Source: Pinus tabuliformis (taxonomy: Eukaryota; Streptophyta; Pinopsida; Pinales; Pinaceae). Taken from it: a DNA stretch of 64,000 nt. The notes beneath the pieces were generated by a model that worked only from the letters and a program-made list of their open reading frames with translations, did not search any database and had not been told where the DNA came from. This document shows, one piece after another, positions 34,501 through 44,469 of the stretch (the first letter of the stretch is position 1; every line of letters begins with the position of its first letter). Position numbers and translations under genes: made by a program. The stretch is taken from positions 366,145,750-366,209,749 of the forward strand of contig CM062814.1 of NCBI GenBank assembly GCA_031772625.1, read 5' to 3'.

Positions 34501-35254
34501 GTGGTTTTTTCCTTTGCAAAAGGAGCATCATCAAATCCCTTTCATTTGTCGGGAGCTTTACATTTACAGTCCCTTTTGTAGTGCACTTCCTTTCTACATT
34601 TCCATCACACCATGTTTATAGGTTTTCCTAGAGATTTAGATCTCCCTCTAGATTTAGATCTCCCACTTGATGACTTATTTTTGTTTATGTTCTGGGACTA
34701 TCCTCTTATAGACAAGGCATAACCATTCTGGCTCTCCATATTTTTTTGTTTCATCTCCTCCATAAGTAAGGATGAGACTATTTCATCGAACTACAAGGCA
34801 GTTGCACTAGTAATAACACAACAAATTGATGCACTTATCTTCATCTAAAATTTTAATATCAACATATAAATACTAGAGTATTAAATGCGTTTAGATGCTC
34901 TATCACTGAGTCTCCACCTTTCATCCTTAGGTTATATAGCTTTTTCCGTAGGAACAATTTATTCACCAGAGACTTAGATTGGTACAAATTCCCTAACTTG
35001 TCCCACAAAGCCTTCATCGTAGCTTCCCCTGATACATTCAATAATACTGAATCTGAGACACACAATCATATTGTGGTCTTTGCTTTCCGATCCAACTTCT
35101 TCCATTCTTCATCGGACACTCCCATTGGTTTAGTACTTGGATCTACCACAATCCATTGATCTTTCTCCACCAACAGATCATCCATCTTGTGTTTCCATAA
35201 CTCAAAACTCTGACCATTAAATTTCTCGATCTCTATCTTTCCACTGCTCACCAT
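34501..35254 (-). pseudogene. Gag of K1
   Basis: Starts at the Met at 35254 (MVSSGKIEIEKFNGQSFELW). The UBN2-type capsid core continues as LLVEKDQWIVVDPSTKPMGV and ALWDKLGNLYQSKSLVNKLF. A TGA near 35066 replaces an Arg codon that is still CGA in the duplicated copy (38249-38644). A frameshift near 34858 leads to KSRGRSKSLGKPINMV and a CCHC zinc knuckle near 34610-34570, whose first Cys codon is TGA followed by WKCRKEVHYKRDC. Confidence 0.85.
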
Positions 35255-35353
35255 CTTCTTTCACGACCATAATTGATTCCGCAAATCTCCCACTGAAAAG
35301 GGTCTACTATAGGCCCAAGCGAAACCCCTTAGTAACAAAGGCGTCCCCTTGAA

Positions 35354-35376
35354 GCCAAAACAACTCTAATACCAAA
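35354..35376 (-). other. Primer-binding site of K1
   Basis: The minus strand reads TTTGGTATTAGAGTTG next to the LTR. The duplicated copy at 38744-38766 keeps TGGTATCAGAG, the exact initiator-Met tRNA match, so the T is a later change. Confidence 0.9.
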
Positions 35377-35686
35377 TGTAGGTTTTAAGCCTGTACAGAA
35401 ATTCCCTTCATACAAATTCTAAAACATAAAATAAACAAAGGTGAGAGCATAACACATAAAACACATATATACAGAGATTTTCCCATGGATCCCAAAACCG
35501 GGACTACCAACATGATTTTTCATTATGTTCCTTTCATATGTTACAATACATATATATATACATGCTGAAGCACCCAATACCATGGACCGAAAACCATCGC
35601 GCCCAAAACCATGTGCGAAAACCATGCACAAAACCATAGGTAGGTTTGCCCACCTAATAAAGGGTCCAAAAAAAATTTCCCCAACA
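35377..35686 (-). repeat. 5' LTR of K1 (U3 internally deleted)
   Basis: 310 bp, ends TGTAGG/CCAACA. It aligns with the 3' LTR except that about 150 bp of U3, the GC-rich hairpin block, is missing. The duplicated copy at 38767-39074 lacks it as well. Confidence 0.9.
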
Positions 35687-35691
35687 ATTGG

Positions 35692-36451
35692 CTAAAACAC
35701 ATGCAACTCTAGGAATTGCAGCAAGCCATGGAAACATATAAAGATGTTCCCACTATTGAGGAGTTCATTAAAGAGGCTCTGGAACTAAATTCCCTCCTAA
35801 TGAAACAACAGGAGCATTTCTATCAAAAGATGTCACAAATTACTCCTTATCTGATCACTAGTAATCAGCTCACAGATAATGCAATGAACCAGAGAACCAA
35901 GTTTATTGATATCAACAGTAGAATCACAGAGTTCATCGAATGGCAGGAAAGAAAAGACGAATGGAAGGCAAATCTGCCTGAAATCAAGGAGACTCACAAA
36001 GACATTCTTTTTTACATATTGGGATGCAAGAATCAAGCAAGCAGAGCTAGCAGTAGCAAGGGCAGCTGGGGTATCAAAGAATATAATCAAGGTGGTGAAC
36101 CACACTTTGTTTGTCACCAACTTGCTAAAGGAAGACAGTTTGAAGGAAATGCCTGATTTAACTGCTTTGCATAAAAGCTGGCAGGAAAAGGCGGTGACTC
36201 AAAGGGAGGCAATCGCAAAATTGACCAAGACCAACTAGGTGTCATATTGGTAATACCTTGTGAAACCGCATAGCCAGATCATGACCCTCAATTGTTCACT
36301 TCATTCAACTCAGTGGATGTTGCCACCTCTCACCAATGTGATTTTCGCAGGACAACTCAGGACACATTTTGGGGCACCTCCTCAACTCAAACCAATGATC
36401 GATATTTACGATTTGAAGGACAAGTTGGCAGACAACAAGTCATCGTCTTAG
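35692..36451 (+). pseudogene. LTR-encoded protein of Y, 3' LTR copy, C-terminal part
   Basis: Continues the unknown protein after K1: LQELQQAMETYKDVPTIEEF, LMKQQEHFYQKMSQITPYLI, QRTKFIDINSRITEFIEWQE. One extra T near 36010 shifts the phase, after which AELAVARAAGVSKNIIKVVN and LHKSWQEKAVTQREAIAKLT follow. A stop at 36236 is not shared with the 5' copy; the end is DLKDKLADNKSSS and TAG at 36449-36451. The region is Leu/Gln/Glu/Lys rich with heptad spacing, so a coiled coil is likely. The extra T is also in the duplicated copy at 39104-39626, so it predates the duplication. Confidence 0.75.
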
Positions 36452-37356
36452 TTCTTCTGATCAGGCCACTGTTTATTTTTAGAGTTAGTTAACTAGTTAG
36501 GAGGAAGGTTGTTTGAAACCTCCTTAATTTTTGAATAATCTATTTTTGCACATTAGCTAGAACAATATTTATACCCTTCTCGTGCATTTTGAGAAGGGTC
36601 CAAAATTTTACCAAAAACATTTGCAAAGAATGCACTTTTGTAAGTTTGTGAATGCTCTGGTGGAATTATGGAACATGATTATTTCTTTTAGATATCAGAC
36701 TACTTTCCTTTGTTGATGCACTATTGTGTTCTTGGGAGATAATTTGATTTGAAGAAAGGAGTTGATCCATGTCATTCGTTAAAATAGCATAACTTCACAC
36801 ATAAGGTACTATTATCTTGTATGATTGTTTCTATTTTCTTTTAATCAGTGACAACACTTTACTTTCATGAATTATGTGTGAGATTTATTCATTCTCTTAA
36901 GCGTTAATTGCACTATTGTATGATGCCTAGTTGAAATTGTTAATTTTCATATATATAATTCATCATATATGCGATATATTTTATAAATTTATTTGGCTAA
37001 CTATTTAGTCAAAGAAATTATCTTATACGTTATCATCTCTGTCTATGCGTGATTAATCTTTATTATCACATGTTAAGCAAATATCTATGTAGATCGCATA
37101 CCACCCAGAAATTCCCGGGCTTTTATTAGAATAAGTTAATTATAAGATTTGCATGATAGAATAGGTCATTTAGATTATCATTATTCTATTTGCAAGCACT
37201 CATGAACCACCCACTCTCATATTAAAACCCACACTGGGAAACAGGTGCAGTTATCCCTAGTCGGAGCCACCACTTTAAATGGAAAAGGAGCTATCCTAAG
37301 GTCCAGACGGGGTAGTTATCCCCCATGTTATCACAATGATTTTCGAGGCCCCAACA
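35692..37356 (+). repeat. 3' LTR of Y, second part
   Basis: Continues the LTR after K1 and ends GGCCCCAACA at 37356, followed by the Y target duplication. 36452-37356 is non-coding and AT-rich and carries the TATA-like CATATATATAATTC near 36948-36962. Confidence 0.9.
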
Positions 37357-38040
37357 CCTTCCTACATTAAAACTCCACCAAGTCCTCTTTTGCAAACATA
37401 TATACATACCACAAACTCTTTATATGGATTTTTGATATTAAGAACTGGACCATTTGTAAGCAACAAGTTCAATTGCTCAAAACTAGATGCACATTCCTCT
37501 ATCAATTCAAATTTCTTCCCTTTTCACTACAAGTATGTAATAAGATAGGAAATCTATGAGAAGTTCCTGATGAACTTCCTATAATAACTTGATAGTCCCA
37601 TGAATGATCTAGCCTAATCCACATTCCTAGGAGTTTCCCACTCCATGATAGCCCTGATATTTTTTAGGTCCACTGCTATACCTTCCTTGGAAACCACATG
37701 CCCCAAGTAATAAACTTTTTTCTGAAAGATAATGCACTTACTAAGTTTGGAATACAATTGATGCTCTCTCAAAAACCTTAACAATTCTACTAGATGTTCG
37801 ACATGATATTCCTCATTCTTAAAATATATCATTATGTCATCAATGAGTACTATCACAAACTTTTCTAGATAAATACACAACACACTATTCATCAAACACA
37901 TAAAATTATTTGGAGCATTAGTCAAACGAAAAGGAACCATAACAAACTCATAATGCCCATACCTAGTCTGAAAATCAGTTTTGTAGATGTCCTCTTCTTT
38001 GATGTGTACCTGATGATATCCTTATCTCAAGTCAATATTT
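37357..38040 (-). pseudogene. RT and RNase H N-terminal part of H, duplicated copy
   Basis: Minus frame 37940-37614: MVPFRLTNAPNNFMCLMNSV, then VIVLIDDIMIYFKNEEYHVE (YxDD box as LIDD) and YYLGHVVSKEGIAVDLK. Codons with stops follow (PVLNIKNPYKEFVV..., RGLGGVLM*EG) up to the Y insertion at 37356. This is the RT-RNase H junction of gypsy element H and the counterpart of 40066-40740. Confidence 0.85.
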
Positions 38041-38248
38041 GATTTAGATCTCCCACTTGATGACTTATTTTTATTTATGTTTGGGGACCATCCTCTTATA
38101 GACAAGGCATAACCATTCTGGCTCTCCATATTTTTTTGTTTCATCTCCTCCATCAGTAAGGATGAGACTATTTCATCAAACTACAAGGCAGTTGCACTAG
38201 TAATAACACAACAAATTGATGCACTTATCTTCATCTAAAATTTTAATA

Positions 38249-38644
38249 TCAACATATAAATACTAGAGTATTAAATGCGTTTAGATGCTCTATCACCGAG
38301 TCTCCACCTTTCATCCTTAGGTTATATAGCTTTTTCCGTAGGAACAATTTATTCACCAGAGACTTAGATTGGTACAAATTCCCTAACTTGTCCCACAAAG
38401 CCTTCGTCGTAGCTTCCCTTGATACATTCAATAATACTGAATCTGAGACACACAATCGTATTGTGGTCTTTGCTTTCTGATCCAACTTTTTCCATTCTTC
38501 ATCGGACACTCCCATTGGTTTAGTACTTGGATCTACCACAATCCATTGATCTTTCTCCACCAACAGATCATCGATCTTGTGTTTCCATAACTCAAAACTC
38601 TGACCATTAAATTTCTCGATCTCTATCTTTCCACTGCTCACCAT
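38249..38644 (-). pseudogene. Gag N-terminal half of K1, duplicated copy
   Basis: A 131-codon frame that stays open across the position where the original (35066) has a stop. It contains MVSSGKIEIEKFNGQSFELW, WKKLDQKAKTTIRLCVSDSV and ALWDKLGNLYQSKSLVNKLF, a copia UBN2-type Gag core. It ends at the same frameshift near 38249, so it cannot give full Gag. It has its own upstream K1 LTR copy (38767-39074), so it could still be transcribed. Confidence 0.8.
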
Positions 38645-38766
38645 CTTCTTTCACGACCATAATTGATTCCGCAGATCTCCCACTGAAAAGGGTCTACCAT
38701 AGGCCCAAGCGAAACCCCTTAGTAACAAAGGCGTCCCCTTGAAGCAAAAACAACTCTGATACCAAA

Positions 38767-39074
38767 TTTAGGTTTTAACCCTGTACAGAAATTCCCTTCA
38801 TACAAATTCTAAAACATAAAATAAACAAAGGTTAGAGCATAACACATAAAACACATATATACAGAGATTTTCCCATGGATCCCAAAACCGGGACTACCAG
38901 CTTGATTTTTCATTATGTTCCTTTCATATGTTACAATACATATATATATAGGCTGAAGCATCCAGTACCATGGACCGAAAACCATCGCGCCCAAAACCAT
39001 GTGCGAAAACCATGCACAAAACCATAAGTAGGTTTGCCCACCTAATAAAGGGTCCAAAAAAATTTTCCCCAACA
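38767..39074 (-). repeat. 5' LTR of K1, duplicated copy
   Basis: Matches 35377-35686; the terminal TG is mutated (TTTAGG). The adjacent primer site (38744-38766) keeps TGGTATCAGAG. Confidence 0.9.
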
Positions 39075-39079
39075 ATTGG

Positions 39080-40065
39080 CTAAAACACATGCAACTCTAG
39101 GAATTGCAGCAAGCCATGGAAAGATATAAAGATGTTCCCACTATTGAGGAGTTCAATAAAGAGGCTCTGGAACTAAATTCCCTCCTAATGAAACAACAAG
39201 AGCATTTCTGTCAAAAGATGTCACAAATTACTCCTTATCTGATCACTAGTAATCAGCTCACAGATAATGCAATGAACCAGAGAACCAAGTTTATTGATAT
39301 CAACAGTAGAATCACAGAGTTCATCGAATGGCAGGAAAAAAAAGATGAATGAAAGGCAAATCTGCCTGAAATCAAGGAGACTCACAAAGACATTCTTTTT
39401 TACATATTGGGACGCAAGAATCAAGCAAGCAGAGCTAGCAGTAGCAAGGGCAGCTAGGGTATCAAAGAATATAATCAAGGTGGTGAACCACACCTTGTTT
39501 GTCACCAACTTGCTAAAGGAAGACAGTCTGAAGGAAATGCCCGATTTAACTGCTTTGCATAAAAGCTTACAGGAAAAGGCGGTGACTCAAAGGGAGGCAA
39601 TCACAAAATTGACCAGGACCAACTAGGTGTGATGCCTAGTTGAAATTGTTAATTTTCATATATATAATTCATCATATATGTGATATATTTTATAAATTTA
39701 TTTGACTAACTATTTAGTCAAAGAAATTATCTTATATGTTATCATCTCTGCCTATGCGTGATTAATCTTTCTTATCACATGTTAAGCAAATATCTATGTA
39801 GATCGTATACCACCCAGAAATTCCTGGGCTTTTATTAGAATAAGTTAATTAGAGGATTTGCATGATAGAATAGGTCATTTAGATTATCATTATTCTATTT
39901 GCAAGCACTCATGAACCACCCACTCTCATATTAAAACCCACACTGGGAAACTGGTCCCGTTATCCCTAGTCGGAGCCACCACTTTAAATGGAAAAGGAGC
40001 TATCCTAAGGTCCAGACGGGGTAGTTATCCCCCATGTTATCACAATGATTTTCGAGGCCCCAACA
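39080..40065 (+). repeat. Y 3' LTR tail, duplicated copy, with ORF remnant
   Basis: Copy of 35692-37356 minus the 680-bp deletion. 39104-39352 and 39294-39626 carry the C-terminal coding text of the LTR protein in two phases. A TGA at about 39350 replaces a Trp codon (TGG in unit 1). It ends CCAACA at 40065, followed by CCTTC as in unit 1. Confidence 0.85.
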
Positions 40066-41100
40066 CCTTCCTACATTAAAACTCCACCAAGTCCTCTTTT
40101 GCAAACATATATACTACCACAAACCCTTTATATGGATTTTTGATATTAAGAACTTGACCATTTGTAAGCAACGAGTTCAATTGCTCGAAACCAGATGCAC
40201 ATTCCTCTATCAATTCAAATTTCTTCCCTTTTCACTGCAAGTATGTAATAAGATAGGAAATCTATGAGAATTTCCTGATGAACTTCCTATAATAACTTGA
40301 TAGTCCCATGAATGATCTAGCCTAATCCACATTCCTAGGAGTTTCCCACTCCATGATAGCCTTGATCTTTTTCAGGTCCACTGCTATACCTTCCTTGGAA
40401 ACCACATGCCCCAAGTAATAAACTTTTTTCTGAAAGATAATGCACTTACTAAGTTTGGAATACAACTGATGCTCTCTCGAAAACCTTAACAATTCTACTA
40501 GATGTTCGACATGATATTCCTCATTCTTAAAATATATCATTATGTCATCAATGAGTACTATCACAAACTTTTCTAGATAAATACACAACACACTATTCAT
40601 CAAACACATAAAAGTAATTGGAGCATTAGTCAAACGAAAAGGAACCATAACAAACTCATAATGCCCATACCTAGTCCGAAAATCAGTTTTGTAGATGTCC
40701 TCTTCTTTGATGTGTACCTGATGATATCCTTATCTCAAGTCAATCTTTGATAACATTGTTATTCCCTTCAACTGATCAAACAAGTCATCAATCCACAGAA
40801 AAAGGGTACCTATTCTTCATTATGACCTTCTTCAATTTCCCGTAATCAATGCACAATCTAAGAGTACCATCCATCTCCTTCACGAACAATAATGGTGAAC
40901 CCCAACATGACACACTTGGGCTAATATATCCCTTATCAAGCATTTCCTCGAACTGCAACTTCAATTCCACTAACTCTTGGGTGCTCATTCTATATGGTGC
41001 CTTCTATGTTGTTGTTTCTCCTGACATCAACTCAATAGAAAAATTTGCTTCCCTACGAGGTGGTAACTTTGAGATCTCTCCTAGAAATACATCCTAAAAC
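40066..41100 (-). pseudogene. Reverse transcriptase and RNase H start of H
   Basis: Original of the duplicated piece. 40988-40788: [20 protein letters not shown], then [20 protein letters not shown] and [19 protein letters not shown]. After a frameshift and stops, 40648-40322: MVPFRLTNAPITFMCLMNSV and VLIDDIMIYFKNEEYHVEHL, then YYLGHVVSKEGIAVDLKKI. The RNase H start lies at 40320-40066. This is the normal gypsy order (protease upstream, RNase H downstream). Inactive. Confidence 0.9.
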
Positions 41101-41477
41101 TATTTCAAAACCTAATAACTATTCAAGAATTGTTCATCATCAACATCCTTACCTTTATCACTAGAAATATGAAATGGAACGAATTCACATCCTTTCCTGC
41201 TATTGTGCTTTGCCTGCGTAGTTGTAACCATTCTCACTGATGTAGGCTTCTTCTTACCCTGCAAGATTCTCTCCTCTCTGTCATCATCCAAGCACTCAAT
41301 AGCCTTTTCATAGTAATTCACCTTAGTATTGTGGATGTACAACCAATCCATACCCAACAACATATTGTATGATCCCAATGGAATCACATTTAGATGCATT
41401 GATGTAGGCATACCATTCAGTTCAAATGCACAAGATATTACCAATGATGAACTCTTTTCTTAGTACCTATAGCCAAT
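41101..41477 (-). pseudogene. Protease region of H, C-terminal part
   Basis: 41444-41112: CAFELNGMPTSMHLNVIPLG, SYNMLLGMDWLYIHNTKVNY, then KKPTSVRMVTTTQAKHNSRK. The LGMDWL string is typical of the second half of gypsy retropepsins. The active-site half is at 51490-51560 on the other side of S1, where the codons are IEPRSNYSYMNPDI and the usual D-x-G is degraded. S1 inserted between the two. Confidence 0.8.
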
Positions 41478-43511
41478 TCTTGGAAATAATACTGAGAGGG
41501 GCGGTGAATCAGTATTATCAGATCAATAATTTTATTTCCCAAACAGATTTATATATGCTACTTCAGTGAAGTGAACTAGCGTGTACATGCAACTGTGATT
41601 AAAGAAACCAGCGTATATCTAGAGCACTTGTGATTTAGGCAATTTATCATGTGTTGATATTAAACCAATACATTAGTAACTTATTAGATAGTGCAATAAA
41701 AGAAGAATAAAGCATCACACACAAGAAACACACATGAACACCAAGATTTAAGGTGGAAACCCAACGTGGGTGAAAACCACCTGCTGCTATCGTCTCTATC
41801 TTCTTTTAATAATAAGAAAATTTGTTTACAATCTTGTACTGGTGCAGAATCATACCAATATGCAGGCAACCACCTGTAGAAGGCTACAACCTTCTCTCAT
41901 TTTCCAGCTTCTACTAGAAGGGAGCTGCAACCCCCTAGCTCTTGAACTAGCCAATACGATTACTAGTACGTAGGTGCCAACCTACAAAAGGCTACGACCT
42001 TATTTCTTCCTCCAAGGACTATGTTTCATGAATTTTCATACTGGATACTCTTGGATCACAACACCATAATCTGAAGGCCACGTTTCATCCAATTTTTATA
42101 TTGGACCCATCACAAACTTTTTAAACTTAAACTGCATCAACCACCATTCAGTTAATATGAATAATCAGATCATTGTCACCAGAACAGTGTGCTAAAACCA
42201 GAACCCTGCATCATCATTCAAAACCAACTCTATCCTCAAAAATCATGCATTAGAGTGTATACGCTACTTGGATGAACCCAAACTATGTGTATACGCTACT
42301 TCCATTATTCAAACCTGCGTATACCTTCAAAACTACTACAAAAATAAACTTTTGAATCAAGTCTGTACCAACCAACAATATATTTCATATCTATTGTAAA
42401 CTTATAGATCTTTACACAGACAGTGATAGAGATCACTTCTTCTCACTTATACAACCAATCAATAAAATACCAGCCTCCTTATGCATTCCGTTTTACATTC
42501 AGATCTAACAAGACTTCATTGAAAGAAAACAATAAAATAGCAACACTAATATGATAGATCAGTCATCCTTGAACATTAAGCTTTTTCTTTTGCATACGCT
42601 ACCTGGAAGAGTGGAACCGTCGTGTATACGCACCTTCATCAAAGTGAACTAGCGTACAAATATGCAAATAATTACTTCAAAACTTTGCTGCACCTATGGA
42701 CTTCAGACAAATCCAGATCACGATATTTAAAGAATAAAACATCTGTACATAATCAGATCTAGCCCAATACCATATCATTCAATAATAATAAGTCATTATG
42801 ATCTTGATCCATCATTAGATCTCATCCATCATCAAATGCTCAGGTGCATATTTAGTCTAGATCAAGCAAAGCATCAGAAGCCCATAACATGTATATTTTC
42901 TTTTGATATGACACTTTATAAGATATTCATTATATGTGCACTTAGCCCTTTGATCTCCTCCTCCTTATATACTTAGATCCTTTGCCAATACCTTGGACCA
43001 AAACCACTTAGGACCAATACCTTGGACCAAATACCTCGGACCAAAACCTCAGACCAAATACCTTGGACCAAATACTTCAAAGAAAAACCTTGGTTTTCCA
43101 ACATGTATGCACTTTTCCTCCTATGGGAGTGCATGTATATGTATACACTCTTTTTTCTCTGTGGACAAGCGTGTATACATTGTTTTGACTAAGTGGACCT
43201 GCATATACTTCTTAAACTGCTTTACATCAACCTTTTCCTTTACATTCTTTATTCTGATCAGTAGACCTAAGTTCCATCTTCCTGTTCTTCTGTACCAATG
43301 TCCTGTTACTTCTGAATAGACCTGTTACACTATAATTTTCCATATTACTTCTGAAATGATTCCTTTGAACTGCCATGCATTCTGTCACATCTAATATCTC
43401 TCCTGTAGATTCATCTAGTTATGTAGATTCATCTAGTTACCATATACAAGTGAGTTGTTCTGCTATAAGTGGGTTGCCATCAAGTACAACACATGTATCA
43501 TAATGCCAACA
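41478..43511 (-). repeat. 3' LTR of S1
   Basis: 2,034 bp, non-coding. Rich in GTATAC-centred motifs (GTGTATACGCTACTT at 42257 and 42289, GCGTATACC near 42308, TGTATACGC near 42631, and weaker ones). Contains an array of ATACCTTGGACCAAA-type units at about 42983-43085 and a duplication of about 35 bp at 42257-42305 that the other LTR lacks. Confidence 0.9.
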
Positions 43512-44469
43512 ATCTCCCCCTTTGGACTTGATGGCAACCATGTTGGTGTTGATTACTGCACATTGTAGAAATTGTTAGAGATAACAAGCAACACCAAAAT
43601 ACTCTCCCCCTTTGACATCAAGGGCAAAGGGTGGACCAAGATATTCTCCCCCTTTGATATGAAGAATGTCATATCTGAACAACTGAATATAAACATTGAT
43701 CATGCTCCCCCTAGGCACATGCTGAATTCTCTGATTAGACTCCCTCTTTGTGCATGTTCTGATATCATTGTACATGTTGTGATGCACTAACTATCCATGC
43801 TCCCCCTGAGCACATGTAGAGTCTGCAAAAATATTTTCCAAAAGAATAACATGACTCTATAACTCAACTATGTGAGTTTGACCTTCGTATCACCAATGAC
43901 TCATACATACATCAATCTCCCAAGCAAGTGGGGATATAACAAATTTGACTCATCCAACCAACCAAGTGGGAATATACCAATTGTTTATACATGACAGAAA
44001 TATAATAAATATTATATCATCCATCCCATGCAAATTGAGGATACAAATTACATCATTTGTCCAATAGGACTCATTCAAATGTATGATAAGTCATATCACA
44101 CCCTAGAGTTTTACGTGCCTTAAGAAACAAATGGTATAAGTATCTGAAGCCATGGCTAGACTCAACAACCATAATTCCAACAATGCATAATGCGTGTGAA
44201 GGCTAATGCTCCCCCTAAACCTGTGCTACATGTGCATTTTTAACAAGTCATTAATCAAGGCATCTTTGTCAGTGAGATAAAAATTAATGAACAAAACATA
44301 TCATTAGACTGTAATCATCAACATCAGACAAAGAACCCATATCAGAGTTTGACCCACTATTTTCCTGTCAGAAAAACATATATGCTTCTTCACCTATAGA
44401 AACCTGCGTGTATACGTGACTATACTTCATGAAACATGCGTATAATAACCTTCCTCTAAAAAAATGGAT
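43512..44469 (-). other. 3' untranslated region of S1 with repeated polypurine motifs
   Basis: The functional polypurine tract is AAAGGGGGAGAT on the minus strand at 43512-43523, next to the LTR. Further AGGGGGAG copies (CTCCCCCT on the plus strand) lie near 43604, 43646, 43705, 43799 and 44209. No frame and no envelope-like gene are present in this 958-bp stretch. Confidence 0.85.

Larger units (their letters stand above)
30856..35686 (-). mobile_element. Ty1/copia element K1
   Basis: Minus-strand element of 4,831 bp in the 3' LTR of Y. Ends are TGTAGG (30856) and CCAACA (35686). Flanking 5-mers ATCAG (30851-30855) and ATTGG (35687-35691) are a diverged target duplication, and the uninterrupted 5' LTR of Y reads through this site near 13661. 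Gene order on the minus strand is gag, protease, integrase, RT, RNase H, the copia order. The LTRs are unequal (461 and 310 bp). Confidence 0.95.
10680..37356 (+). mobile_element. Tat-type Ty3/gypsy element Y with giant ORF-bearing LTRs
   Basis: The ends match: TGTTTTACTATG at 10680, TGTTGTACTATG at 27884 for the second LTR, and CCCCAACA ending at 37356. Flanking 5-mers are CCTTG (10675-10679) and CCTTC (37357-37361), a target duplication with one change, and joining the flanks rejoins the RNase H codons of H. After removing C1 and K1, the 5' LTR is about 4,641 bp and the 3' LTR about 4,637 bp; the interior is 20730-27883. Interior order is gag, protease, archaeal-type RNase H, RT, RNase H, integrase, all on the plus strand. 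LTR copies differ by roughly 6% in a sampled stretch of about 117 bp. All genes contain stops or frameshifts. Confidence 0.85.
34651..38040. repeat. Tandem duplication, unit 1
   Basis: A 3,390-bp segment running from the gag of K1 through its 5' LTR and the end of the Y 3' LTR into the RT of H. It is repeated directly, head to tail, at 38041-40748. The junction at 38036-38042 (CAATATTTGA|TTTAGATC) has a few bases of microhomology (TTTGA-like). Confidence 0.9.
38041..40748. repeat. Tandem duplication, unit 2 (with a 680-bp deletion)
   Basis: Direct copy of 34651-38040, about 97% identical by eye where sampled. It lacks about 680 bp corresponding to 36243-36920; the join at 39626-39632 (AGGTG|TGATGCC) has 2-bp microhomology. 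Confidence 0.9.

Noticed and set aside
42980-43085. CRISPR-like short repeats
   Set aside because: Units are contiguous 13-15 bp repeats without uniform unique spacers, inside a plant LTR.
43512-44469. Possible envelope-like gene after S1 RNase H
   Set aside because: Some Sireviruses have one here, but I find no open frame, only polypurine repeats.
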